From Mycobacteroides chelonae (GTDB taxonomy: Bacteria; Actinomycetota; Actinomycetes; Mycobacteriales; Mycobacteriaceae), in the NCBI RefSeq assembly GCF_016767715.1, contig NZ_CP050145.1, forward strand, positions 4,154,001 to 4,218,000: DNA of 64,000 bases, read 5' to 3'. Shown piece by piece: positions 43,337 to 52,963 of the stretch. The notes beneath the pieces were generated by a model. That model searched no databases and was not told the origin of the DNA. It was given only the letters and a program-made list of their open reading frames with translations. A program made the translations under genes and the position numbers. Each line of letters opens with the position of its first letter. The first letter of the stretch is position 1.

Positions 43337-43798
43337 TCAGCCGCAGCTCACCTTGATGGTGAACGGCTTGGTGATCATCCCGGCCATCGGGTTCTTGACG
43401 TCGGCACCCGACGCTTCGCCCGTGATGGTGTACGTCTTCCCGTCGACCTTGACATCGGCCGAGCCGACGCTGGCACCCATCCCGCTGCTCACCGCGAGCG
43501 CGGCACCGTCGTACACCAATCCCAGCGACTGCACCTTGGGCGGCGCCTCGTCGGTCATCACCACACCCAGACCCTGCTGGCCGTTGACGGCGCCACTGGC
43601 CACGTTGATCTTGCCGCCCTGCTTGACGCACGTCACCGACTTGAGGTCGAGGCCGGCCAGGTCCTTGCCGTCCACCTTGACCTCGGCGTTGCTGCCCGAG
43701 CTCACCTGCGATCCACCCGGCTTGTCGGTCGAGCAGCCCACCACCACCGCGCCGGCGGCGAGAAGTCCCATGGCACCCACGATCACTCGATTCATCAT
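43337..43798 (-). CDS. lpqH: LpqH-like (19-kDa antigen family) lipoprotein
   Basis: A 153-residue lipoprotein. The signal segment MMNRVIVGAMGLLAAGAVVVGC ends in a lipobox VVGC, so the mature protein starts at Cys and is attached to the cell membrane. The mature part (AEVKVDGKDLAGLDLKSVTCVKQGGKINVASGA) matches the 19-kDa antigen (LpqH) family, with two cysteines in VTCVK and KVSCG that probably form a disulphide. The two ATGs at 43798 and 43795 are both possible; AGGG lies 4 and 7 bases away. A strong terminator follows. Confidence 0.8.
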   Translation of the reverse strand: MMNRVIVGAMGLLAAGAVVVGCSTDKPGGSQVSSGSNAEVKVDGKDLAGLDLKSVTCVKQGGKINVASGAVNGQQGLGVVMTDEAPPKVQSLGLVYDGAALAVSSGMGASVGSADVKVDGKTYTITGEASGADVKNPMAGMITKPFTIKVSCG

Positions 43799-43835
43799 CT
43801 GTCCCTTCATCGTCCGTCGCCCCGATGGCTCCGTC

Positions 43836-44759
43836 ATGGCTCAAGTGAAGGCGGGCCCATCCGCTACCGATCCCAAGAAATCCCGATTACCGCAGGCAGC
43901 AGCCGTCCGGGCACCATGGAGACGTGGCACCCTCCCCACCCCCGACCTGGGTCCTCTCCCCACCACCCGCCCTGGGTCTTCTCCCACCACCCGCCCACAG
44001 GGGGCCATCACCCGTGGCACCACCGGGATCAACCGGCTGCGCCGCAGTGACCGCTGGCTGGTCCATCACCCCGAGGTGCAGGCGGTGCTGGCCGGTGCCG
44101 CCGACCCCCTGGTGGTAGATCTGGGATACGGCGCCATGCCCACCACCACCCTGGAGCTGGCCTCACGGCTGCGGACGGTTCGCAAGGATGTCCGGGTGGT
44201 GGGGCTGGAGATCGATCCGGCACGGGTGGTTCCCCCGCGTGACGGGGTCCATTTCGGTCTCGGCGGATTCGAGCTGGCAGGCCACACACCGGTTCTGGTG
44301 CGCGCCTTCAACGTGTTGCGCCAGTATCCGGAATCGGAGGTGGCGCAGGCCTGGACCATGATGGCGGCGCGGCTGGCACCCGGCGGGCTCATCATCGAGG
44401 GCACCTGCGACGAGCTCGGCCGCCGCTGCGCCTGGCTACTGCTCGACGCGTCCGGACCGCGAACACTCACTCTCGCCTGCGATCCCTTCGATATCGACAA
44501 GCCATCCGATCTGGCCGAGCGACTACCGAAAGCCCTTATTCACCAAAATGTTCCGGGCCAGCCCATCCACGATCTACTCGCCGCGGCCGACCGCTGTTGG
44601 GCGTCAGCAGCACCGCACGGCGTGTTCGGCCCCCGAGTCCGTTGGCGAATGATGTTGAAATCACTGCGCGACAACGGTTTTCCTGTCGAGCCACAACGCC
44701 GACAGGTTCGTGATTGCATCTTGACGACACCGTGGGCAGCCGTCGCGCCACTGGCCTAG
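43836..44759 (+). CDS. Class I SAM-dependent methyltransferase
   Basis: A 307-residue protein. The Rossmann-like methyltransferase fold shows motif I as DLGYGAMPTTTLELASRL near residue 94, then DVRVVGLEIDPARV and LAPGGLIIEGTCDELGRR; later AAPHGVFGPRVRWRMMLKSL. The first 70 residues are basic and Pro-rich with no family match. The substrate cannot be read. The ATG at 43836 is preferred because upstream the frame passes through the divergent lpqH gene. It is followed by the nitrilase gene 10 bases later, so the two are probably in an operon. Confidence 0.75.
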   Translation: MAQVKAGPSATDPKKSRLPQAAAVRAPWRRGTLPTPDLGPLPTTRPGSSPTTRPQGAITRGTTGINRLRRSDRWLVHHPEVQAVLAGAADPLVVDLGYGAMPTTTLELASRLRTVRKDVRVVGLEIDPARVVPPRDGVHFGLGGFELAGHTPVLVRAFNVLRQYPESEVAQAWTMMAARLAPGGLIIEGTCDELGRRCAWLLLDASGPRTLTLACDPFDIDKPSDLAERLPKALIHQNVPGQPIHDLLAAADRCWASAAPHGVFGPRVRWRMMLKSLRDNGFPVEPQRRQVRDCILTTPWAAVAPLA

Positions 44760-44769
44760 GCTTGGGGGC

Positions 44770-45558
44770 ATGCGGATAGTGTTGGCGCAGATCACCAGCA
44801 GCGCCGATCCCACCGAGAACCTGGCCACCGTCGCGGCCAGGGTGCGTGACGCCGCCGACCAGGGCGCCGCCCTGATCGTCTTCCCGGAAGCCACCATGTG
44901 CCGATTCGGTGTACCCCTGCGCCCCGTCGCGCAGCCGGTGAACGGCCCCTGGGCAGACGGAGTCCGCACGATCGCGCAGGAGGCGGGACTGACCGTCGTC
45001 GTCGGGATGTTCACCCCCGCCTTGGACGGACGCGTCCACAACACGCTGCTGGCCACCGGCCCCGGCGTGGACACCCACTACGACAAGATCCATCTCTACG
45101 ACGCGTTCGGCTTCCGTGAGTCGGCGACCGTCGCGCCCGGGGACAACCCGGTGCTCATCACGGTCGACGGTGTCACCGTCGGACTGACCACGTGCTACGA
45201 CATCCGCTTCCCCGCCCTCTACACCGACCTGGCACGACGCGGCGCGCAAGTGATCACGGTCAGCGCGTCCTGGGCTGCCGGGACCGGAAAATGGGATCAA
45301 TGGACGCTGCTGGCACGGGCGCGGGCGGCCGATTCGACATGCTTCATCGCCGCATCCGACCAAGCGCTGCCCGCTCTGGAGGCACCTGCCAGCGGATCAC
45401 CGACAGGGATCGGCGGCAGTCTGCTGGCCTCACCCACCGGCGAACTCATCGCACAGGCGGGTCCGGAACCGGAGCTCATCGTCGCGGATTTGAACCTGGA
45501 CGCGGTTGCCGAGACCCGCAAGATCTTGCCCGTCCTTAACCCGTCCTCAGTCGAATAG
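44770..45558 (+). CDS. Carbon-nitrogen hydrolase (nitrilase/amidase, Rv0480c-like)
   Basis: A 262-residue member of the nitrilase superfamily. The catalytic triad is Glu42 in VFPEATMCRFG, Lys in HYDKIHLYDAFG (near 110) and Cys in GLTTCYDIRFP (near 147). These enzymes hydrolyse amide bonds such as deaminated glutathione or other amides. The start ATG follows the methyltransferase stop by 10 bases. The next gene begins 15 bases after its stop, giving a three-gene operon. Rv0480c by position. Confidence 0.9.
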   Translation: MRIVLAQITSSADPTENLATVAARVRDAADQGAALIVFPEATMCRFGVPLRPVAQPVNGPWADGVRTIAQEAGLTVVVGMFTPALDGRVHNTLLATGPGVDTHYDKIHLYDAFGFRESATVAPGDNPVLITVDGVTVGLTTCYDIRFPALYTDLARRGAQVITVSASWAAGTGKWDQWTLLARARAADSTCFIAASDQALPALEAPASGSPTGIGGSLLASPTGELIAQAGPEPELIVADLNLDAVAETRKILPVLNPSSVE

Positions 45559-45573
45559 GGCACAATCGCGCGG

Positions 45574-46527
45574 GTGACGACACCGCCTCAGCCGCCGCTC
45601 GGACCACCTGGATCGACACCTCCCGAGCCTTCGCCGTGGCAACCGCCGTCCCAGCAGGTTCCGCCCGCGCAGCAGGAGCACGCACCGACCCCGCCGCCGG
45701 AGCAGCTGCCCACCCAGCAGAGCCCGGTGGCACCGCCGCCGGTCGAACCCCCGCCCGCAGAGGCACCGCCGCAGCCCGCCGAACCCGAGAAGGGTCGCGA
45801 CTACAGGTCGCTGGTACTCATCGCGGTCATCGTCGTCGCCGTGTTCGTGGCCGCTGTACTCGGTATCGAGCTCTACGCACGCCAGCGGACCAGCAGTGAG
45901 GTGAACGCCGCCACCTCGTGCCTGGTGCAGGACGGCGCGACCGCGTCGTTCGGCCCAATGCCGCTCGTTGTGCAATACCTCGGCAATCACATCGACAAAC
46001 TCACGATCAAGACCGCGGGCAACCAGATCGCACAGGCCAAGAAGATGTCCGTCGCCATCACGGTGCGTGACATCTCGCTGAAGAAGACGGCGGACTCGCT
46101 CGGCACGATCGGTCGCCTCGACGTGGAAGTGTCCTGGCCGACCGCCGGCATCACCGAGAGCGCCCGTGACCTCGTACCGGGAATGCTCGGCTCGTTGGTG
46201 GGCGATGCGACCACCAACGAATCCACCGGTGAGGTGACGCTGAGCGCTGCCGGAGGGCTGGCCCAGATCACCACCAAGCCGGTCATCAAGGACGGCATGG
46301 TGACGCTGCAGTCCGAGAACGTCTCGGCGTTTATCGGGCTACCGCGCGAGATCATCCAGCCGGCGCTCGACACCTTCTCGAAGGGACTCGTCGGCGGCCA
46401 ATACCCGATGGGGCTCAAGGCCCAAGAGGTCAAGGTCACCAACGACGGCATCACGGTGAAACTGTCGAGCACCAATCAGCCGATGAAGCCGGTCGAGAAC
46501 CCCTGCCTGCAGAACCTGTCGTTCTAG
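45574..46527 (+). CDS. LmeA-like/DUF2993 membrane-anchored protein (Rv0479c-like)
   Basis: A 317-residue protein starting at GTG 45574. About 72 residues are Pro/Gln-rich and cytosolic, one membrane segment ([23 protein letters not shown]) follows, and the remaining 220 residues form an extracytoplasmic DUF2993/LmeA-type domain ([32 protein letters not shown]). LmeA supports lipomannan elongation; this paralogue may bind phospholipid. Its 3' end overlaps that of deoC by 4 bases on the opposite strand. Rv0479c by position. Confidence 0.8.
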   Translation: MTTPPQPPLGPPGSTPPEPSPWQPPSQQVPPAQQEHAPTPPPEQLPTQQSPVAPPPVEPPPAEAPPQPAEPEKGRDYRSLVLIAVIVVAVFVAAVLGIELYARQRTSSEVNAATSCLVQDGATASFGPMPLVVQYLGNHIDKLTIKTAGNQIAQAKKMSVAITVRDISLKKTADSLGTIGRLDVEVSWPTAGITESARDLVPGMLGSLVGDATTNESTGEVTLSAAGGLAQITTKPVIKDGMVTLQSENVSAFIGLPREIIQPALDTFSKGLVGGQYPMGLKAQEVKVTNDGITVKLSSTNQPMKPVENPCLQNLSF

Positions 46528-47216
46528 TGCAGAAAGCCGTCTAAGACGGCGCGGCTACTCGATAGACCGAGCCGGGTCGCACCGGCCTGGAGCATGGCCG
46601 CGGCATCCTGCGCCGTGCGGATACCGCCACTCGCCTTGACCTCGAGCCGGCCGCCGACCGTCTCGGCCATGATCCGCACGGCCTCCACCGAGGCTCCGCC
46701 CGCCGGGTGAAATCCGGTGGAGGTCTTCACGAAATCGGCGCCGGCAGCCTCACTCACCCGGCTTGCCTGGCGGACGGCCTCGGCACCGCCATGTTCCAGC
46801 AGCGCCGCGGATTCGATGATGACCTTGAGAGTCGCCGACGGGATCGCACGCCGGACTGCCTCAATATCGGCCTGTACCGCGGCGAAATCGCCTGCCACCG
46901 CGGCACCGACGTCGATCACCATGTCGATCTCCGTTGCACCCGCGGCCACGGCAAGGGCCGCCTCATGTGCCTTGACAGACGAAAGATGTTTTCCCGACGG
47001 AAATCCCGCGACCGCCGCAACAATCAGTCCGGGAGCCTCCACCGGCAGCATCGAAGGCGAAACGCATACGGCGAGCACTCCGAGATCGGTGGCCTCGCCG
47101 ATGAGGGCTTGCACGTCCTCGGGTGTCGCTTCGGGTTTGAGCAGGGTGTGGTCGATGCGTGCGGCGACCTCCCCGCGCGTGGGCCAAACCGCCGGTGTGC
47201 CTACCGAATCCGTCAT
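46524..47216 (-). CDS. deoC: Deoxyribose-phosphate aldolase
   Basis: A 230-residue class I aldolase cleaving 2-deoxyribose 5-phosphate in nucleoside breakdown. The Schiff-base Lys lies in [14 protein letters not shown] (near 165), a second active-site Lys in [11 protein letters not shown] and the Asp in EIDMVIDVG. The ATG at 47216 gives the normal length; the ORF continues upstream into the opposite-strand gene region. It matches Rv0478 by position, and its last 4 bases overlap the LmeA-like gene. Confidence 0.95.
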   Translation of the reverse strand: MTDSVGTPAVWPTRGEVAARIDHTLLKPEATPEDVQALIGEATDLGVLAVCVSPSMLPVEAPGLIVAAVAGFPSGKHLSSVKAHEAALAVAAGATEIDMVIDVGAAVAGDFAAVQADIEAVRRAIPSATLKVIIESAALLEHGGAEAVRQASRVSEAAGADFVKTSTGFHPAGGASVEAVRIMAETVGGRLEVKASGGIRTAQDAAAMLQAGATRLGLSSSRAVLDGFLH

Positions 47217-47234
47217 GGGCGTAGCGTCCCATAC

Positions 47235-48053
47235 GTGACCTCCCAGCATGAGCGTGCGGTCGTGTTCGCTGCCCTTCACCAGTCCGGGACATTCGTGGTC
47301 CCCAACCCGTGGGATGCCGGGTCGGCCCGGATCCTCACCGGTTACGGCTTCCCCGCGCTGGCCACCACCAGTGCCGGGTTGGCCTTCTCCCTCGGACGGC
47401 AGGACGGCGCCAACCTGGTCAGCCAGGCCGAGACGCTGGCCAACGCGTCCCACATCGCGGCGGCCACGCATCTGCCGGTTTCGGCAGACCTGGAGAACGG
47501 CGGCCCCACCATCGGGGACATCGCTATGACGATCCGCGAAGCGGCGGCCTCGGGGTTGGTCGGCGGGTCTATCGAGGATGCCACCGGGATTCCGGACGCC
47601 CCGATTTTCCCGCTGTCCGAGGCGGTGGACCGCATCACCGCGGCAGCGCACACGGTGCGCGATCTGCCCTTTCCGTTCACGCTCACGGCCCGTGCCGAGA
47701 ACTTTCTGTATGGCCGGGCGGACCTAGCTGACACCATCACACGACTGCAGGCGTACGCCGATGCCGGTGCCGACGTGGTGTACGCACCGGGCCTGCCGGA
47801 CGCAGACGCGGTCCGCGCGGTGTGCGCGGAGGTGGATCGCCCGGTCAATCTGCTGGCCGCCGGATTCGTGCTCAACCATTCGGTTGACGAGATCGCCCAG
47901 TGGGGCGTGCGCCGGATCAGTCTCGGGTCCGCGATGGCACGTGCGGCACTCGGGGCGTTTGTCGACGGAGCGCGGGAAATCGCCCAGCATGGCACCTTCG
48001 GATTCGCGAGCCGAGCCATCCCCTATGCGCAAGCCAACGCCCTGTTTCCGTAA
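47235..48053 (+). CDS. Isocitrate lyase/phosphoenolpyruvate mutase superfamily protein
   Basis: A 272-residue member of the ICL/PEP-mutase superfamily, starting at GTG 47235. It has [17 protein letters not shown] and RAENFLYG, the typical Mg-binding and substrate-loop pattern. The KKCGH-type catalytic Cys motif of isocitrate and methylisocitrate lyases is absent, so it is closer to oxaloacetate decarboxylase or carboxyphosphonoenolpyruvate mutase-type proteins. It is divergent from deoC with 18 bases between starts and not present at this place in M. tuberculosis. Substrate uncertain. Confidence 0.8.
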   Translation: MTSQHERAVVFAALHQSGTFVVPNPWDAGSARILTGYGFPALATTSAGLAFSLGRQDGANLVSQAETLANASHIAAATHLPVSADLENGGPTIGDIAMTIREAAASGLVGGSIEDATGIPDAPIFPLSEAVDRITAAAHTVRDLPFPFTLTARAENFLYGRADLADTITRLQAYADAGADVVYAPGLPDADAVRAVCAEVDRPVNLLAAGFVLNHSVDEIAQWGVRRISLGSAMARAALGAFVDGAREIAQHGTFGFASRAIPYAQANALFP

Positions 48054-48088
48054 ACCTTGCGGGTGCACGTGCTCGGCCAGATAAGCGA

Positions 48089-48905
<817 letters not shown>

Positions 48906-49283
48906 CTAGACCTCAGGTCCGCCGGGGTTGCACTGAGACACCGTCATCAATGCCTCGTCCACCTGCGGCCGCCAGGGCTCCAGGTTCCAGCTCGGCTTGT
49001 TCGGAATGAACACCCGCCCGTACCAATGGCAGTCGAATTGCATTCGCATACCGGGCGATTGCGCGTCGGGGGCCAGTGCGAGGACCTCGGCCCAGGCGAT
49101 ATCGGCACCATCGGGCGCCTCGTAGGTGCGCCCCAGCGGCGTTGGATAGACACGCAGTGTGCGCCCCAAAGATGTTGCACCCCAGGACACGTGGTCAATA
49201 AGCACGGGCCCGGCAGCAGCCACGGGTACCACATTCGCGGCCAGCAGCACGGCCGTCGCGACCAGCGCCGCGACCGCACGCAT
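48906..49283 (-). CDS. Secreted DUF2599 protein (Rv0477-like)
   Basis: A 125-residue protein with a signal peptide (MRAVAALVATAVLLAANVVPVAAAG). The mature domain contains ATSLGRTLRVYPTPLGRTYEAPD, AWAEVLALAPDA and MRMQFDCHWYGRVFIPNKPSWNLEPWRPQ, the DUF2599 pattern, with two cysteines likely disulphide-bonded. Function unknown. Its ATG overlaps the stop of the DUF2516 gene by one base (TAATG), so both are translated together. Rv0477 by position. Confidence 0.85.
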   Translation of the reverse strand: MRAVAALVATAVLLAANVVPVAAAGPVLIDHVSWGATSLGRTLRVYPTPLGRTYEAPDGADIAWAEVLALAPDAQSPGMRMQFDCHWYGRVFIPNKPSWNLEPWRPQVDEALMTVSQCNPGGPEV

Positions 49284-49561
49284 TAGCGTGACTTGCCCTG
49301 CACCTCAAGCACACGGGGCCGAACATCCACGAAGTACACCCCGGCGGCCACCGCGGCGATCCCAGCGGTCAACAGCTCCAACCCCGGAATCAGGGTGAGC
49401 ACGGCCGCTCCGGCAAGAATGACTATCCAGGTGGTTTTGGTCTGCTTTTCTGCGGCCACGAACGCGTCCGCGGGCTGAATCGCGGCATGAACCAGCGCGA
49501 CGATCGCCGCGATAAGAGCGACGAGGGAAATCAGCGCGAAGACATGAAATGTGAAAGCCAC
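49283..49561 (-). CDS. DUF2516 small membrane protein (Rv0476-like)
   Basis: A 92-residue protein with three hydrophobic segments (FALISLVALIAAIVALVHAAI, TWIVILAGAAVLTLIPGLELL, GIAAVAAGVYFVDV). Start is GTG at 49561, which lies inside the arm of the hbhA terminator hairpin. The next gene overlaps by one base. It lies directly downstream of hbhA as Rv0476 does in M. tuberculosis. Role unknown. Confidence 0.85.
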   Translation of the reverse strand: MAFTFHVFALISLVALIAAIVALVHAAIQPADAFVAAEKQTKTTWIVILAGAAVLTLIPGLELLTAGIAAVAAGVYFVDVRPRVLEVQGKSR

Positions 49562-49591
49562 CCGATCAGCCTACGTGGCTGATCGGGTGGC
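49557..49591 (-). terminator. Terminator-type hairpin after hbhA, covering the next start codon
   Basis: Perfect 15-base arms (49557-49571 and 49577-49591) with a TACGT loop, followed on the minus strand by TTTCAC. It starts 19 bases after the hbhA stop. The GTG of the DUF2516 gene is inside the arm. Confidence 0.75.
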
Positions 49592-49609
49592 TGTCGGAGC
49601 TGGAAGTGC

Positions 49610-50260
49610 CTACTTCTGGGTGATGGTGCGGGTCGCCGCTTTCTTGGCCGGAGCCTTCTTGGCGGGCGCAGCCTTCTTGGCAGCAGCCTTGGCGGGGGCG
49701 GCCTTCTTGGCGGGCGCAGCCTTCTTGGCCGGAGCCTTCTTGGCGGGCGCGGCCTTGGTGGCCGGGGCGGCCTTGCTCGACAGGTCGATGCCGACCAGCT
49801 TGGCGGCACGCTCGCCGACGGCGCGGGTCTGGCTGGCCACGGTGCCCAGTGCCTGCTCGGTCAGCTCGGCGTAGTTGCCGACCAGACCCTCAGCGCGAGT
49901 CACGTTCTCCTCGATGCCGGGGGTGCTGCGGAGACGCTCGATGGCCTCTTCGCCACGCTCGGCGAGGTTGTTGTAGATATCAGTCGCCACCTGCAGGTAG
50001 GCCTCGGCGACCTTGCGCAGCTCTTCGGGGGTGAACCGGTCGCGCAGTTCGTTGACGTCGGTGGGCAGCTCGGCCGACAGCTCGCGCAGCCGGTCGCGGG
50101 TCTCGTCCACGCGGGCGCCGGCCTCAGAGGCGGCTTCCTCGGCACGCTCGCGCAGCTTGACAACCACATCAGCGACGGCCGCCAGGGCAAGGTCACCGGC
50201 GCCGACGGCTACGTAGAATGGGGTTTTCAGGTCTTCGAACGAGGTGTTCTTCTTGGTCAT
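49610..50260 (-). CDS. hbhA: Heparin-binding haemagglutinin HbhA
   Basis: A 216-residue surface adhesin. Residues 1-20 include a short hydrophobic stretch, residues 25-110 form a coiled coil ([31 protein letters not shown]), and the last 55 residues are Lys/Ala/Pro repeats ([15 protein letters not shown]) that bind sulphated glycans and are methylated in M. tuberculosis. Length and layout match Rv0475. It is preceded by an XRE regulator and followed by a strong hairpin terminator. Confidence 0.95.
   Translation of the reverse strand: MTKKNTSFEDLKTPFYVAVGAGDLALAAVADVVVKLRERAEEAASEAGARVDETRDRLRELSAELPTDVNELRDRFTPEELRKVAEAYLQVATDIYNNLAERGEEAIERLRSTPGIEENVTRAEGLVGNYAELTEQALGTVASQTRAVGERAAKLVGIDLSSKAAPATKAAPAKKAPAKKAAPAKKAAPAKAAAKKAAPAKKAPAKKAATRTITQK
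49620..49770. repeat. Lys/Ala/Pro repeat coding region of hbhA
   Basis: Imperfect tandem 9-15-base units rich in GGCGGCCTTCTTGGC encode KKAAPA-type repeats. Copy number of such tails differs among mycobacteria, so this stretch may vary between strains. Confidence 0.7.
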
Positions 50261-50292
50261 GCCAGATTCCTTTCGGGGATGGGGAAAGTTAT

Positions 50293-50709
50293 TCAGTTGT
50301 CGCCAGGGGACTCGGGGTCGGATTGAGCCAGATCCGAATTTGCTTCGGCGTTTTGCTGAACGAATGAGCTGTAGACGTCCAACAACACCTGCTTCTGCCG
50401 CTCGGTGATGAAGGTATCGGCAATGATGGCGTCCCGTACCGGGCTGGCATCACTACGATCCAAAATGCCTGCACGCACGTATAACACCTCCGCCGAAACC
50501 CTTAGCGCCTTTGCGATTTGATTGAGCACCTCGGCCGACGGACGGCGCAGTCCGCGTTCGATCTGACTGAGGTACGGGTTGCTCACGCCGGCCTTCTCGG
50601 CCAGCTGACGCACGGAGACCTGTGCGGCCTCACGCTGTGCGCGGATGAAGCCTCCGATATCGGAAGCGGCGTTGCTCACAGCGGCGGCGAGGTCTGATTC
50701 CTGCGACAT
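50293..50709 (-). CDS. XRE-family (Cro/CI-type) regulator (Rv0474-like)
   Basis: A 138-residue protein with a classic HTH_3 domain at about residues 28-85 ([38 protein letters not shown]). The C-terminal 50 residues may form a small dimer domain. It starts at ATG 50709; a GTG three codons earlier is less likely. It is upstream of hbhA on the same strand as Rv0474 in M. tuberculosis and a near-perfect 22-base palindrome lies 20 bases before its start, so autoregulation is likely. Confidence 0.85.
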   Translation of the reverse strand: MSQESDLAAAVSNAASDIGGFIRAQREAAQVSVRQLAEKAGVSNPYLSQIERGLRRPSAEVLNQIAKALRVSAEVLYVRAGILDRSDASPVRDAIIADTFITERQKQVLLDVYSSFVQQNAEANSDLAQSDPESPGDN

Positions 50710-50728
50710 AAGAACCACGGTAAGCTGC

Positions 50729-50750
50729 AGTGCTAGCTATTGCAAGCACT
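50729..50750. promoter_or_regulatory. 22-base near-palindrome before the XRE gene
   Basis: Arms AGTGCT and AGCACT with a symmetric GC-AT-GC core; 18 of 22 positions are self-complementary. Located 20 bases before the start codon, the expected place for an autorepressor site. Confidence 0.6.
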
Positions 50751-50808
50751 TCTGTTAGCAATGTGGGCCAAGTCACTCCCAGTCGGGAATAGCCGGGTCA
50801 GGGCCTTT

Positions 50809-52125
50809 TTAGAAGAGCACCTGTGCGACGGTGTAGATCACCAAACCTGCCAGCGAACCCACCACTGTGCCGTTGATACGAATGAACTGCAGGTCACGGC
50901 CGACATGCAATTCGATCCGGCGACTGGCCTCCTCGGCGTCCCATCGCTCGATCGTTTCGGTGATGACGGCCGTTATCTCCGCGCCGTACTGATCCACCAG
51001 ATGCCGGGCCGCACGCTCGACCCAACCGTCCACCTTGTCGCGCACGGATTCGTCGTCCCGCAGCGTCTCCCCGATCCGCACCACGGTGTCAGCGATCCGG
51101 GTACGTAGCTCACTCGACGGATCATCCACCGACTCGGTGATCATCTTCTTGGCGGCGGACCAGGCGGTGGCGGCCGCGTTCTGGACTTCCGCGCGGGCCA
51201 TCAAACGGGCCTTGATCGCTTCGGCCTTGGCGATGGTCAGGTCGTCGTGCTGCAGGTCATCGGCGAAGTCGTACAACAGCCTGTTCACGGACTGGCGCAG
51301 GTCGTGGTCGGGATTGCGACGCACCTTATCCGTGAAGTCGACCAGCTCGCGGTAAATGCGGTCACCCACGAAGTGGTCGACGAATTTGGGGGTCCAGCTG
51401 GGCGAGTCACGCACCACTACTCGATCAATGGTGTCGCTGGCGCCCAGTGCCCATTCGAAGGCCCGATCACACAGCAGCTGGATGACCGGTGCGTGGCGGT
51501 CCTCCTTGAGCACCGTCGAGAGCACGCGCCCCACCGGCGGCCCCCATTTGGGTTCGGCGATCCGGCGCACGATCACGCTGTCGATGGTCTGCTGCACATC
51601 CTCGTCGCGCAGCATCTGCGCGCCGACTCGAAGCACCGTGGAGGCTTCGGCTGCGACGCGCTCGGCATGCGACCGGTCGCTCATCCATTTACCCAGCCGG
51701 CCCGCGATCTGTGCATCGCGCACCTTCGCGGTGATGACCGCTGGCGACATGAAGTTTTCCCGGACGAAGTTCCCGAGCCCCTCGCCCAGCTGATCCTTCT
51801 TGCGTTTGATGATCGCGGTGTGCGGGATTTTTAGCCCGAGCGGGTGCCGGAACAATGCGGTTACAGCAAACCAGTCGGCAAGCGCGCCGACCATACCCGC
51901 CTCTGCGGCTGCTCCGACATAACCCACCCACCCCGGTGCGCCCACCGACTGCCACCAACGGCACGCCAGAAACAGCACGGTGGCCCCGACCAGGAATCCC
52001 GTGGCCACGGCTTTCATCCGGCGAAGCTGTTTCCGGCGCTGCTCGTCGACGGCCGAATTGCCCATCGCGAAGACACCGCCAGGTGCTTTCCGCGTGCGCG
52101 GCTGATCGCTGTGCTTGCCTGCCAC
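50809..52125 (-). CDS. DUF445 membrane-associated protein (Rv0473-like)
   Basis: A 438-residue protein of the DUF445 family. After a basic start come two hydrophobic segments at about 42-60 (AVATGFLVGATVLFLACRW) and 68-88 (GYVGAAAEAGMVGALADWFAVTALF), then ADWFAVTALFRHPLG, the family hallmark, and long helical parts, ending with a last membrane helix (VVGSLAGLVIYTVAQVL). Function is unknown. Start is GTG; an ATG at residue 21 is an alternative. It is divergent from the TetR gene at 52208 and matches Rv0473 by position. Confidence 0.85.
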   Translation of the reverse strand: MAGKHSDQPRTRKAPGGVFAMGNSAVDEQRRKQLRRMKAVATGFLVGATVLFLACRWWQSVGAPGWVGYVGAAAEAGMVGALADWFAVTALFRHPLGLKIPHTAIIKRKKDQLGEGLGNFVRENFMSPAVITAKVRDAQIAGRLGKWMSDRSHAERVAAEASTVLRVGAQMLRDEDVQQTIDSVIVRRIAEPKWGPPVGRVLSTVLKEDRHAPVIQLLCDRAFEWALGASDTIDRVVVRDSPSWTPKFVDHFVGDRIYRELVDFTDKVRRNPDHDLRQSVNRLLYDFADDLQHDDLTIAKAEAIKARLMARAEVQNAAATAWSAAKKMITESVDDPSSELRTRIADTVVRIGETLRDDESVRDKVDGWVERAARHLVDQYGAEITAVITETIERWDAEEASRRIELHVGRDLQFIRINGTVVGSLAGLVIYTVAQVLF

Positions 52126-52207
52126 GCCTCCATCATCCGGTATCGAGCGCGTTACGCATCCCCGAGGGGGCCGTCAAGTAGTATCGGTTACAGATAACTA
52201 TGGGAAT

Positions 52208-52939
52208 GTGGCGATAACCGTGGCAAGTAAAACGCAGCCTGCGGCTATCAAGACTGATGGTCGCAAGCGCCGCTGGCATAAGCACAAGGTCGAACGACGT
52301 ACCGAGCTCGTGGATGGCACTCTCGATGCCATCAGGCACCGGGGGCGCGATATCAGCATGGACGAGATCGCCTCCGACATCGGCGTCTCCAAGACGGTGC
52401 TCTACCGGTACTTCGTTGACAAGAACGACCTGACAACCGCAGTGATGACCCGGTTCGCGCAGACCACGCTCATCCCCAAGATGGCTACGGCCCTGACTGC
52501 CCGCCTCGACGGCTACGACCTGACCCGGACCGTGATCAAGGTGTATGTCGAGACCGTGGCCGCCGAGCCGGAGATCTATCCGTTCGTCATGGCCAACAGC
52601 TCCACCAGCCGCAGCAAGGCCATCGCCGACTCCGAACGCATCATCGCGCGCATGCTCGCCCTGTCACTGCGTCGCCAGATGTCTGAAGCGTCGATGGACA
52701 CCCACGGCGTGGAGCCATGGGCGTACATGATCGTGGGCGGTGTCCAATTGGCCACTCACTCCTGGATGTCGCACCCGCGGATGAGCTCCGATGAGCTCAT
52801 CGACTACCTGACGATGATCTCCTGGAACGCGGTGCTGGGCATCGTGGGTGTGGGGGGATCTCGCGAGACGTTTGTCGGCATGCCCCATCCGTCACCGGTT
52901 CCTCCCGCGCTACAAACGCGTCAAACCCACCCGGCGTAA
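52208..52939 (+). CDS. TetR-family regulator (Rv0472c-like)
   Basis: A 243-residue TetR protein with the HTH in DGRKRRWHKHKVERRTELVDGTLDAIRHRGRDISMDEIASDIGVSKTVLYRYFVDKNDL, near residues 15-75. In M. tuberculosis the Rv0472c product has almost the same HTH helix sequence. GTG at 52208 is used; GTG at 52220 (MASKTQ) is equally possible. It is divergent from DUF445 and followed by ppk2 24 bases later. The space between the divergent starts holds a TATC...GATA inverted pair. Confidence 0.85.
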   Translation: MAITVASKTQPAAIKTDGRKRRWHKHKVERRTELVDGTLDAIRHRGRDISMDEIASDIGVSKTVLYRYFVDKNDLTTAVMTRFAQTTLIPKMATALTARLDGYDLTRTVIKVYVETVAAEPEIYPFVMANSSTSRSKAIADSERIIARMLALSLRRQMSEASMDTHGVEPWAYMIVGGVQLATHSWMSHPRMSSDELIDYLTMISWNAVLGIVGVGGSRETFVGMPHPSPVPPALQTRQTHPA

Positions 52940-52963
52940 CCGACCTCGCTAGGGTCACAGGGC

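Noticed and set aside
43353..43835. N-terminal extension of the methyltransferase through the lpqH gene
   Set aside because: The opposite strand carries a lipoprotein with signal peptide, lipobox and terminator; the extension has no methyltransferase similarity.
49620..49770. CRISPR-like or mobile repeat array
   Set aside because: The repeats are in frame within hbhA and encode its Lys/Ala/Pro tail.
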